Assembly: GCF_001306455.1 (NCBI RefSeq)
Contig: NZ_LGTQ01000015.1
Location: forward strand, 124,001-188,000
Direction of reading: 5' to 3'
Length of the DNA stretch: 64,000 nt
From: Jiulongibacter sediminis
GTDB lineage: Bacteria > Bacteroidota > Bacteroidia > Cytophagales > Spirosomataceae
The notes beneath the pieces were generated by a model, which made no database searches, was not told the DNA's origin, and saw only the letters and a program-made list of their open reading frames with translations. Shown here one piece after another: positions 9,058-17,550 of this stretch (positions are counted from its first letter, which is position 1; every line of letters begins with the position of its first letter). The translations under genes were made by a program, and so were the position numbers.

Positions 9058-11469
9058 ATGCTTAAATATACATTGACCCGGAGAACCAGTCTCTTTTCTG
9101 TGTTCTTCCTTTTCTTTTTTACGAACATCAGGGGTCAGCAAATACCTGCTGAATTCTTACAAAAAGCCTGGCCGGCCAAATGGATTTCAGTACCTGAAAC
9201 CGACAATTCGGCCTATGGGGTTTATATCTTCAGAAAGTCCTTTGTGCTCAATGAAAAACCCGAAAGTTTTCCGGTTTTTATTTCAGCTGATAATCGTTAC
9301 AAATTGTTTGTGAATGGTCAGTGGGTGGGCACGGGTCCGGCCAAAAGTGATTTGTTCAACTGGAATTTTGATATCCTTGATTTAGCAGCTTATCTGCAAG
9401 AAGGGTCGAACCTTGTGTCTGTAAAGGTCTGGAATGAAGCAGATTATAAGCCGGAATTTCAGATTAGCCATGAAACGGGTTTGATCATTCAGGGCTCTTC
9501 CGAAAATTCATCTGCAGTGAACACTGATAAAAGCTGGAAATGCATTCAGGATTTGAGCTATGAACCTGTTCTGGTTAATCATTGGAATAGAAATGGCCCT
9601 TTCGAAACCTCCACTGCCAAAGGCTACTATGTGGCTGGCCCGGGGGAAAAAATTATGATGAGCTCTCATCTACAAGGATGGGAAAAGAACGGTTTTAATG
9701 ATGAAGATTGGTCTTCAGCCCGCTTGGGAAACCCCGGAATTCCAAAGTTTACGGTTGGTTTAGACGGTGGGAACTCCTGGCGGTTAATTCCATCTTACAT
9801 CCCTCAAATGGAGCTTACTCCTCAACGTTTTGAACGAATTGCTGAGTCTTCCGGTGTGCCAGTTCCCGATGGATTCCCGAAGAAAAACGGAACACTTGTG
9901 ATTCCGGCAAATACGGAAGCTCGTTTGCTCATTGATCAGTCTTTTTTGACCAACGCTTACCCTTCGTTACATTTCAGCGGAGGAAATAATGCAAGGATAG
10001 ACCTGATGTATGCTGAAGCCCTTTATCAGGGAAACAATAAAGGGAATCGAAACGAGACAGACGGCAAAAAAATGGTGGGCCGTCGGGATGTTCTTATCTC
10101 TAACGGGCAATTAAATCAGGAGTTTACAACATTGGCTTACCGCACCTTCAGGTATATTGAGCTTAAAGTTAAAACAGAGAATTCACCTTTAACGATTCAT
10201 GACATTTATAGCACGTTTACCGGTTACCCGTTTGAGCGAAAAGATGAGTTGACGATTGACAATCAGGAAATGCACGAAATGTTAAAGATCGGTTGGCGAA
10301 CAGCTCGTCTTTGTGCCAATGAAACCTATATGGACTGCCCATACTACGAGCAGTTGCAATACATCGGAGATACACGAATTCAGGGAATGGTAACACTTTA
10401 TACGACGGGTGACCAGCGACTCGTCAGAAATGCCCTTGACCTGATGGATCGCTCCCGAATGATAGATGGACTTACCCGCAGCCGGTATCCAACAGAAAAT
10501 TCACAGATTATTCCCACCTTCTCACTTTGGTACATTGGCATGCTGCATGATTATCTCTATTATGGTGATGACCTGCAATTTGTGAAGCAAAAACTTGGGG
10601 GCACGCGAGAAGTTTTGTCTTATTTTGAGCAATACAGAGATGTGGATGGCTCTGTAAAAAATCTGCCAAACTGGTTTTTCGTAGACTGGGCTGATCACTG
10701 GAAACGTGGTATGCCTCCTTTAGGAAAAGATGGAAGTTCTTCGGTGTTGGATTTGCAGCTATTGCTGGCCTATCAGTATGCTGCTGATTTGGAGAAGCAA
10801 ATCGGCTTGCAGGAATTGAGTCAGCTCTATGAAAGAAGGGCAGACGACCTGAAAAAGATGATTGTATCAAAGTATTGGGACCAGGAAAAGGGGCTGATTG
10901 CTGATACACCCGAGAAAGATATATTTTCTCAACATGCCAATGCTATGGCCATTCTGTCTGGTCTAATTGATCAGAACCTGACTGCTGACCTGGCAATGAA
11001 ACTCAAAAACGAGGAGTTGCTGGAGCAGGCTTCTATTTATTTCAAATATTATGTTCATCTGGCCCTTACTAAAGCCGGCTTTGGAAATGAATACCTGGCA
11101 TGGCTTGATATCTGGAGAAGTCATATGGATATCGGGCTCACCACCTGGGGAGAAGATACGGATGCCAACACTACCCGATCAGACTGCCATGCCTGGGGGG
11201 CCAGCCCGAATATTGAATTTTACAGAACAATTCTCGGGATAAAGAGTGGAGCTCCCGGCTTTGAAAAAATTGTCTTTGAACCACATTTGGGTGACTTGAA
11301 AAAGATTGCCGGGAAAATGCCACATCCCAAAGGAATGATTTCAGTCGATTACGATCTGGATAAAGGGCAGGCAATTTTAAGCTTACCCCAAGGGGTTACA
11401 GGAGAATTTCTTTGGAACCACAAAAGTGTCCGAATGACATCCGGTGAGAATAAGGTATCACTGAAATAG
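9058..11469 (+). CDS. alpha-L-rhamnosidase-like protein (GH78), secreted
   Basis: 803 residues with an N-terminal signal sequence ending near GQQ. The N-terminal beta-sandwich (RKSFVL, YKLFVNGQWVGTGPAKSD, YLQEGSNLVSVKVWN) is the carbohydrate-binding jelly roll typical of bacterial rhamnosidases. The (alpha/alpha)6 catalytic barrel carries MDCPYYEQLQYIGDTRIQ, the GH78 signature with acidic catalytic residues, and WFFVDWADHW. The C-terminal beta domain includes WGASPNIEFYRTILGI and IKSGAPGFEKI. It should remove terminal alpha-L-rhamnose from glycans. It has its own upstream gap after a terminator. Its stop codon directly abuts the stop of the convergent Nudix regulator with no spacer. Confidence 0.88.
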   Translation: MLKYTLTRRTSLFSVFFLFFFTNIRGQQIPAEFLQKAWPAKWISVPETDNSAYGVYIFRKSFVLNEKPESFPVFISADNRYKLFVNGQWVGTGPAKSDLFNWNFDILDLAAYLQEGSNLVSVKVWNEADYKPEFQISHETGLIIQGSSENSSAVNTDKSWKCIQDLSYEPVLVNHWNRNGPFETSTAKGYYVAGPGEKIMMSSHLQGWEKNGFNDEDWSSARLGNPGIPKFTVGLDGGNSWRLIPSYIPQMELTPQRFERIAESSGVPVPDGFPKKNGTLVIPANTEARLLIDQSFLTNAYPSLHFSGGNNARIDLMYAEALYQGNNKGNRNETDGKKMVGRRDVLISNGQLNQEFTTLAYRTFRYIELKVKTENSPLTIHDIYSTFTGYPFERKDELTIDNQEMHEMLKIGWRTARLCANETYMDCPYYEQLQYIGDTRIQGMVTLYTTGDQRLVRNALDLMDRSRMIDGLTRSRYPTENSQIIPTFSLWYIGMLHDYLYYGDDLQFVKQKLGGTREVLSYFEQYRDVDGSVKNLPNWFFVDWADHWKRGMPPLGKDGSSSVLDLQLLLAYQYAADLEKQIGLQELSQLYERRADDLKKMIVSKYWDQEKGLIADTPEKDIFSQHANAMAILSGLIDQNLTADLAMKLKNEELLEQASIYFKYYVHLALTKAGFGNEYLAWLDIWRSHMDIGLTTWGEDTDANTTRSDCHAWGASPNIEFYRTILGIKSGAPGFEKIVFEPHLGDLKKIAGKMPHPKGMISVDYDLDKGQAILSLPQGVTGEFLWNHKSVRMTSGENKVSLK

Positions 11470-12189
11470 CTATTCAGATTTCAAACGATATAAATACGGA
11501 GCCTTATTTTTGGCTCCCGTAAATTTCTTTTCCAACCGCTCGAGCACATCCATGGAGAGGATTTTTTTCTGGAAGTTGGTTCTGACAAATTCTTTTTCAA
11601 AAATGGTTTCGTAGGCATCTTGCACCTCTCTCATGGTAAACTTTTCGGGAAGCAGATGAAAAACATTGAACTTGGTGTCAATATCCTCCCTTAGTGCTTT
11701 TAAAGCTTCTTTGAGAACTTCAGGATGATCCATGATAAGCTCTGGAGCTTGATCGATATTATACCACTGAAATGACTGGTCAATAGCAGAAAGTCGCGGT
11801 TTTACATCTTTAATATTCACAAGGGCATAGTAGCCAATGGAAATGAATCGATTGGTAAACCAGGCATAACCGGGGTTCTTTTTAACTTCTTCAATATTGT
11901 CAATGTAATTTTTGGAAATCAGCTCATCCATGAATTCCTGCCTCTTGCGGTTGGCTTTGCCAAAAACTTTAAACTGCTCCATGTAAATTTCTTTCAGACC
12001 AGTTCTCTCTTCTAAAATCCGTTTAGCTGCATTTTCAATGTCTTCTTCCTGATAAATGAAACCACTTGGCAAGGCATAGAAATCACCCGAAAAATTAATT
12101 TTTGGGATAAGCACCTTTAGCTCGTTTTCTTCAAATCCAAAAATGACGCAGTCGATGCTGACCTGGTTAATAAATTTACTGTTTTCCAA
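11470..12189 (-). CDS. Nudix-fold transcriptional regulator (NrtR/AraR type), copy 1
   Basis: An N-terminal Nudix-fold domain (VSIDCVIFGFEENELKVLI, LPSGFIYQEEDIE) is followed by a C-terminal winged-helix segment with FTMREVQDAYETIF, NFQKKILSMDVLERLEK and APYLYRLKS. The Nudix box is degenerate: where catalytic enzymes have REXXEE, this has RILEERTGL. So it is a sensor rather than a hydrolase, as in the NrtR family and the Bacteroides arabinose regulator AraR. No ATG is available. The frame is open from a TTG at 12246, but I prefer the TTG at 12189 because it gives 239 residues, matching the 238 of the paralogue at 26834, and similar spacing to the upstream palindrome. It diverges from the esterase operon at 12342. 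Confidence 0.85.
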   Translation of the reverse strand: MENSKFINQVSIDCVIFGFEENELKVLIPKINFSGDFYALPSGFIYQEEDIENAAKRILEERTGLKEIYMEQFKVFGKANRKRQEFMDELISKNYIDNIEEVKKNPGYAWFTNRFISIGYYALVNIKDVKPRLSAIDQSFQWYNIDQAPELIMDHPEVLKEALKALREDIDTKFNVFHLLPEKFTMREVQDAYETIFEKEFVRTNFQKKILSMDVLERLEKKFTGAKNKAPYLYRLKSE

Positions 12190-12272
12190 AATGGCCTGTT
12201 TATATGGGTTTACTGCAAAAAAAGCTCTTTTTAGATGACACGTCAAAGGTAATTATATTTTAAAATAATTTA

Positions 12273-12296
12273 TAATGTATATTAAAGTATACAATA
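12273..12296. promoter_or_regulatory. palindrome between Nudix regulator 1 and the esterase operon (site 3, variant)
   Basis: TAATGTATA-N6-TATACAATA, one mismatch in nine. It resembles sites 1 and 2 (outer TA.TGT / ACAATA bases and an AAAG-containing spacer) but has a 6-base spacer and A/T in place of the C/G step. It is centred about 57 bases before the ATG at 12342 and about 95 before the preferred regulator start, so autoregulation plus control of the esterase operon is plausible. Confidence 0.55.
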
Positions 12297-12341
12297 AAAT
12301 ATTGTTTAAATTTGTCATTGAAAAATGACATTTATTTAGCA

Positions 12342-13292
12342 ATGAAAAGAAGTATATATCTCTTATTTCTGACTTTACAAGGGCTGACACTAAATCAAAC
12401 CTTTGCTCAGAAAACTATTCAAAAAGAAACTTTGGTCTATAAATCTGAAGAAGGACTTGAGCTGAAGCTGGATAAATACGTCTCCTCTGTTCCTGCTGAC
12501 CACAAAAGACCAGTCATGATTTACGTGCATGGCGGGGGATTTGCCATGGGGAGCAGCAAAAATGCCCTTCAAATTAAATACAATAAGCACTTTGCCGAAC
12601 AAGGCTTTGTTTCCATCTCCATCAATTACAGATTGGGTCTTGCCGGAAATCAACAGCCAGACATGACAGCTATAAACAATGCTGTTTCCATGGGTACTGA
12701 AGATTTATTGGATGTCACAAAATTCATTTTATCGAAAGCCGAAGAGTGGAATATTGATACACAGAAAATCATGATTTCAGGTGGAAGTGCTGGGGCAATT
12801 GCCTGTCTTACTGCTGAGTATGCTATCTGCTCTGAAAATTCTGTAGCTTCTGGTCTTCCTGCAGATTTTAATTATGCCGGAGTGATTTCTCACGCCGGTA
12901 ATGTAATAGTCCAGGAAGATACCCTTAACTGGAAAAGAAAGCCTTGCCCTATGCTGCTCATGCATGGCTCTTTAGATCAATTGGTAAGTTTTGATTCAAA
13001 GAAAGTAGATAATACGCTTTTCGCCGGCTCACTTTATTTGCATCGTCAATTTGAACAAGCTGGTTGGGCACATTGGCTATTTGAAGAAGTAGGAGCTGAC
13101 CATATAGTGGCCTTAAAGCCGCTTCAATACAATTTCCCTGAAATTGACTCCTTCATTGAAAGATTTGTCATGAAGTCATCAGAAGCTATCATCCATACCC
13201 AATGGACAGACAAGACTCCCGGCTCAATGGATAAAATGTTTGACATAGTTCCATTGTATATGACCGGATGGGATAAAACAGATGAAGAATAA
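12342..13292 (+). CDS. secreted alpha/beta hydrolase (carboxylesterase-like)
   Basis: 316 residues from the ATG at 12342; the frame is open from a TTG ten codons earlier, but the signal peptide MKRSIYLLFLTLQGLTLNQTFAQ begins at the ATG. The fold has the oxyanion-hole motif YVHGGGFAMGS, the nucleophile elbow ISGGSAGAIA, and a late histidine in GADHIVALK. These are marks of hormone-sensitive-lipase/BD-FAE-type esterases that remove acyl or feruloyl groups from glycans. It is the first gene of a secreted operon reaching to about 18948. The next gene has an in-frame start inside this coding end (13282), so translational coupling is possible. The divergent Nudix regulator is the likely controller. 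Confidence 0.85.
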   Translation: MKRSIYLLFLTLQGLTLNQTFAQKTIQKETLVYKSEEGLELKLDKYVSSVPADHKRPVMIYVHGGGFAMGSSKNALQIKYNKHFAEQGFVSISINYRLGLAGNQQPDMTAINNAVSMGTEDLLDVTKFILSKAEEWNIDTQKIMISGGSAGAIACLTAEYAICSENSVASGLPADFNYAGVISHAGNVIVQEDTLNWKRKPCPMLLMHGSLDQLVSFDSKKVDNTLFAGSLYLHRQFEQAGWAHWLFEEVGADHIVALKPLQYNFPEIDSFIERFVMKSSEAIIHTQWTDKTPGSMDKMFDIVPLYMTGWDKTDEE

Positions 13293-13317
13293 GAAAACCG
13301 ATAGTATAATGAGATCA

Positions 13318-15453
13318 ATGAAATTTTTTACTCAGAAATTGTTTGGACTTGCGGCCGTAGTATTGGCTCTCGAAAGTTCATCTGTTTATGCTCAAAATAG
13401 TTTGCTTAGCATGAGCAAGCGTTTGTCAGAGCAATTTTCTACAACAGACCCTCTTTTAACCAAGCCCTATATAGACATAGACGAACAGCGGTCCATACCG
13501 TCACCCCATCGTTACGTTCATGGTGGTTTTGAGGGTACAGGTACACGGTTTTCTTTCTATTTCCCCTCAAAGGAACAATATGAGGGAAGATTTTTTCAAT
13601 ACGTTACACCCTTCCCGGACAACGAAAATCTTGCACAATTTGGAACAGGAGAACTGAATTCAATCGGCTTTGCCAATGAAAGCGGAGCATACTTTATAGA
13701 GACTAATGGAGGAGGGCCTACTGATTTTTCAAATCCGATGGCGAATGACGCAACGATTGGTGCCTACCGGGCCAATGCGGCTTCTGCACAGTTTTCAAGA
13801 ATAGTGGCACAGGAAATTTTTGGAGGTGGCAGACCTTACGGTTATGCTTTTGGAGGTAGTGGAGGTGCGTATCGGACCATTGGTGGTTTTGAAAACACAA
13901 AAGGTGTTTGGGACGGTGTAGTACCTTTTGTATTGGGTTCTCCCATGGCCATTCCCAATGTGTTTACGGCCAGAATGCAGGCCATGAGAGTTCTCAAAGA
14001 TAAATTTGATCAGATCAATGACGCCATGGATGCGGGTGGAAGTGGAGATATGTATGCAGGTCTTACTGATCAGGAAAAAACGGCTTTAGAGGAAGTGACG
14101 AAAATGGGTTTTCCACCTAACTCCTGGTACGATTACAAAAACATGGGTATTCATGGTTTCCTTGTGTTGTATAATGGCGTAGTAATGGCAGATAACGCCT
14201 ATTTCACACAGGATTTCTGGAACAAGCCAGGTTATCTTGGTTATGATCATCCTGAATATTTTGAAGGTGCTCGATTACAGAAAGATTCTAAATTACTGAA
14301 GCCAATAGCCATTGATGAAGCGGTGCAACTTGGAATAAAGCAGCCAATTTCTGATGCAGATCGTGGCAGTGCGGATTTGGCCTGGAAAGCTGCCGGCGGT
14401 AGTGGAGCCGGAGTGCCCGTTGCTTTTGAAATAACTGATCTGTTACCTGAAATAGATTTTTTGGGCGGCGATTTATTCATCAATAGTGGTGAAGCCAAGG
14501 GTCAAAGACTACAGGTAGAAACCATTACTGGCAATAAAGTGGTGCTGGCTCCTACCAATTCTGCAGAGATTTTGGCAAAAATTAAACCCGGGGATGAAGT
14601 AAGAGTAGATAATTCAAATTTTCTGGCGGTTCAGTCGTACCACAGACATCAGGTGCCTGGGCCTGAATATAAAGTTTGGGATCAATTCAGAGATAAAGAT
14701 GGAAAACCTATTTATCCGCAAAGACCCATGTTACTTGGGCCTATGTTTACTATGGGAGCTGCCGGTTCTTTGCCTACGGGGAAGTTTGAAGGCAAAATGA
14801 TTCTTCTTGGCTCTTTAATGGACAGGGAGGCTTTTCCATGGCAGTGCGACTGGTACAGATCGAGGGTAAAGGAACATTTAGGCGATAAAGCCGATAAAAA
14901 TTTCAGGCTTTGGTATACAGAGCACGCCTTGCATGGAGACCAGCAAGATCAATTGGGTGACCCTACCCGGGCTGTGGGTTATATTGGGGTATTGCATCAG
15001 GCTTTGAGAGATCTCTCTTCTTGGGTAGAAAAAGGCATAAGTCCTGCCGCAAGTACTCAGTATGAAATCGTGGATGGTCAGGTAATTACGCCAAAGTTGG
15101 CTCAAGAACGTAAGGGAATTCAGCAGACTGTTTCACTTACGGTAGGTGGAATGAAAAAGGTAGAGGTCAAAGCCGGAGAAAAAGTAAAACTTCAAGCCGT
15201 GGTAGAGGTACCAGCTGGTATGGGCAAGATTGTTCAGATAGATTGGGATTTTGACGCAAACGAAAATTATTATCCAGAGACAAGAATCCTTAAGAAATTT
15301 AAAGAAAAGCTGGTTATTAAGAAAAGCCACGTCTTTGATAAATCCGGAACCTATTTCGTGACTGTTCGAGTAAAAGCAAATAGAAACGGGAATCCAGATT
15401 CTCATTTTGCGAAGATTCAGAATTTGGATCGAGTGCGGGTAATTGTTAAATAG
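13318..15453 (+). CDS. large secreted putative hydrolase with C-terminal PKD domain, function unknown
   Basis: 711 residues from the ATG at 13318, where MKFFTQKLFGLAAVVLALESSSVYAQ is a clean signal peptide; in-frame ATGs at 13282 and 13309 are alternatives. The first 500 residues are not a family I can name. YGYAFGGSGGAYRTIGGF has the shape of a nucleophile elbow (GGSGG), and a late TEHALHGDQQDQ could carry the histidine, so a tannase/feruloyl-esterase-like alpha/beta hydrolase is a fair guess. The last 110 residues form a PKD-type beta-sandwich (IDWDFDANENYYPET, HVFDKSGTYFVTVRV). It sits between an esterase and a GH20 enzyme in one operon, which supports a role in de-esterifying or binding a glycan. 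Confidence 0.7.
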   Translation: MKFFTQKLFGLAAVVLALESSSVYAQNSLLSMSKRLSEQFSTTDPLLTKPYIDIDEQRSIPSPHRYVHGGFEGTGTRFSFYFPSKEQYEGRFFQYVTPFPDNENLAQFGTGELNSIGFANESGAYFIETNGGGPTDFSNPMANDATIGAYRANAASAQFSRIVAQEIFGGGRPYGYAFGGSGGAYRTIGGFENTKGVWDGVVPFVLGSPMAIPNVFTARMQAMRVLKDKFDQINDAMDAGGSGDMYAGLTDQEKTALEEVTKMGFPPNSWYDYKNMGIHGFLVLYNGVVMADNAYFTQDFWNKPGYLGYDHPEYFEGARLQKDSKLLKPIAIDEAVQLGIKQPISDADRGSADLAWKAAGGSGAGVPVAFEITDLLPEIDFLGGDLFINSGEAKGQRLQVETITGNKVVLAPTNSAEILAKIKPGDEVRVDNSNFLAVQSYHRHQVPGPEYKVWDQFRDKDGKPIYPQRPMLLGPMFTMGAAGSLPTGKFEGKMILLGSLMDREAFPWQCDWYRSRVKEHLGDKADKNFRLWYTEHALHGDQQDQLGDPTRAVGYIGVLHQALRDLSSWVEKGISPAASTQYEIVDGQVITPKLAQERKGIQQTVSLTVGGMKKVEVKAGEKVKLQAVVEVPAGMGKIVQIDWDFDANENYYPETRILKKFKEKLVIKKSHVFDKSGTYFVTVRVKANRNGNPDSHFAKIQNLDRVRVIVK

Positions 15454-15460
15454 CTATCTG

Positions 15461-17539
15461 ATGAAAAAGTACTTTTTGATTTTCTCTCTACTTGCTTTTT
15501 GTAAAGTTTCTGCACAGCAATCGTCAGCAAATTTGACATTGATGCCCTGGCCAAAAAGTGTTGAAATTAACGCCGGTCAATTCAGGATTACCTCAGAATT
15601 TACCGTTAATCTGACCGGACAAAAAGATGATGATATTTTAGAGGAAGCTGCAAATCGCTTTTTGCAAAGGATTAACCGTAATACGCTTGCTTATTTTAAG
15701 CAGGAGAAAATTGAATTAAATCAGTCTCTTTCGTCTTCATCACTTCAAATTAAGGTTGATCAGAAGGTAGAACCGGGAATTGGACTTGATGAATCGTATC
15801 AATTAAGTATCACGGACAACGGTGTACATCTTTCTGCTCCTACTACATCCGGAGCCCTCTTTGGTTTAGAATCACTGCTTCAATTAGTAGCAACAGATTC
15901 CGTAGGCTTTTACTTTCCTGCCGTCGAAATCAAAGATTCTCCTCGTTTTGGATGGCGAGGTATGATGCTCGATGTTTCCCGTCATTTTATCCCAATGGAT
16001 ATTCTGAAAAGAAATATCGATGCTATGGCGGTGGTAAAGCTTAATGTGTTACATCTTCACCTCACCGATGATGAAGGGTTTAGGGTAGAATCAAAAGTGT
16101 TTCCTAAACTTCATGAAAAAGGATCAAAAGGGCAATTCTATACACAGGAAGAGATTAAAGATCTGGTGACCTATGCCAAAGAAAGAGGAATAATGGTCTA
16201 TCCTGAATTTGACCTGCCCGGGCACAGCACAAGTTGGTTTGCGGGCTACCCAGAGCTGGCCAGTGCTCCCGGTCCTTATGAACCCGGCCATCGGTATAAA
16301 GTAAAAGAAGGAGCTTCCATGCAGGAAGCCATGCAGGTGATTATGAAATCGGCCTTACCCACTTTAGACCCCAGCAAAGAATCCACATTTAAATTTTTGG
16401 ATCAGTTTATTGAAGAAATGAGCTCCTTGTTTCCTTCGCCGTACATGCATATTGGTGCTGATGAAAATAACGGACTTGCCTGGCTTGAAAATCCGAAAAT
16501 AGCTGCCTTTATGAAACAAAAAGGCTTTGAAAATGCTGAAGAACTTCAGGCCTATTTTGTGGAAAGAATGCATGAAATTTTGAGCAAGCACCATAAAACA
16601 ACCATTGGCTGGGAAGAGCTTTATAATGCTGATTTATCAAAAGAGGTTATCGTACAACAATGGGGAGCCATAGGTGCCAACAGACCAAATGCCATGGAAA
16701 TAGCCCAAAAAGGAAACAAGGTTTTGATTTCAAAGGGATTTTACCTGGATTATTTTCTGGAGGCAAAGGCACATTATAACAACCCCAATATCCCAAAGGA
16801 AGTGCACCCGAATATCTTAGGTGGCGAGGCCGCTCTATGGTCTGAGCTGGTAGATGAAAATGGTTTTGAAACCAGAGCCTGGCCCAGAACAGCCGCTGTG
16901 GCTGAGCGTCTGTGGTCTCCGGAGTCTGTCAATGATGTTGATGAGATGTATCGCAGGCTATTCATTCTGGAAGATAAATTGGAAGAAAATGGCCTTAATC
17001 ACAAATTGAATTCTGAGAGAATGTTATCTGCATTGGCAAACGGACAAGATATCTCGGCAGCTTTGAAGGTCTTAACGGCACTGGCTCCTGCAAGAGGTTA
17101 TGGAAGATTGCTTTCTCAGTTTGTAGCGGCTGAAAGCAAAAAATACCAAAGTGTGCCACTCGTGGCCATAGAAGATCTTGTGGCCTGCGATTATAAAGAA
17201 GCCTGGGTTTTTAAGACAAACGTGGAAGAATATCTTCAAAACAGAGATGATTTGGTAAAAGTACGTCTATTAAATCAGCTAGAAGAATGGAATTTGGCAT
17301 CTTCTAAAATAACTCAACTGATCACAAAAGCCCCTAATCCTAAAGAGTTTGCTATTTATGCAGATCGTTTGTCAAAGGTTACGGAAATTGGACTAAAATC
17401 ATTGAAATCCAATTCGTCCAGAGAACAGAGCGAAGAATGGTTGAAGGAGCTGAAAACATTTAAACAGCGAGGGGATAAGCTGGAAATTCAAATTTTACCG
17501 CAAATAGAGGCATTAATTAGTGCTGGAATGAAAAATTAA
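15461..17539 (+). CDS. beta-N-acetylhexosaminidase (GH20), secreted
   Basis: 692 residues from the ATG at 15461; the open frame begins earlier at a TTG, but MKKYFLIFSLLAFCKVSAQ is the signal peptide. An N-terminal GH20b domain (residues about 25-150) precedes the catalytic barrel, which starts FGWRGMMLDVSRHFIP. HLHLTDDEGFRVE and YPEFDLPGHS are GH20 signatures. The catalytic pair is D334-E335 in MHIGADENN, where many members have GGDE. LGGEAALWSE and WPRTAAVAERLWSP complete the active site. A helical C-terminal region of about 150 residues follows. It should cleave terminal N-acetylglucosamine or N-acetylgalactosamine. It begins 8 bases after the previous stop. Confidence 0.93.
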   Translation: MKKYFLIFSLLAFCKVSAQQSSANLTLMPWPKSVEINAGQFRITSEFTVNLTGQKDDDILEEAANRFLQRINRNTLAYFKQEKIELNQSLSSSSLQIKVDQKVEPGIGLDESYQLSITDNGVHLSAPTTSGALFGLESLLQLVATDSVGFYFPAVEIKDSPRFGWRGMMLDVSRHFIPMDILKRNIDAMAVVKLNVLHLHLTDDEGFRVESKVFPKLHEKGSKGQFYTQEEIKDLVTYAKERGIMVYPEFDLPGHSTSWFAGYPELASAPGPYEPGHRYKVKEGASMQEAMQVIMKSALPTLDPSKESTFKFLDQFIEEMSSLFPSPYMHIGADENNGLAWLENPKIAAFMKQKGFENAEELQAYFVERMHEILSKHHKTTIGWEELYNADLSKEVIVQQWGAIGANRPNAMEIAQKGNKVLISKGFYLDYFLEAKAHYNNPNIPKEVHPNILGGEAALWSELVDENGFETRAWPRTAAVAERLWSPESVNDVDEMYRRLFILEDKLEENGLNHKLNSERMLSALANGQDISAALKVLTALAPARGYGRLLSQFVAAESKKYQSVPLVAIEDLVACDYKEAWVFKTNVEEYLQNRDDLVKVRLLNQLEEWNLASSKITQLITKAPNPKEFAIYADRLSKVTEIGLKSLKSNSSREQSEEWLKELKTFKQRGDKLEIQILPQIEALISAGMKN

Positions 17540-17550
17540 ATTAGAATAAC

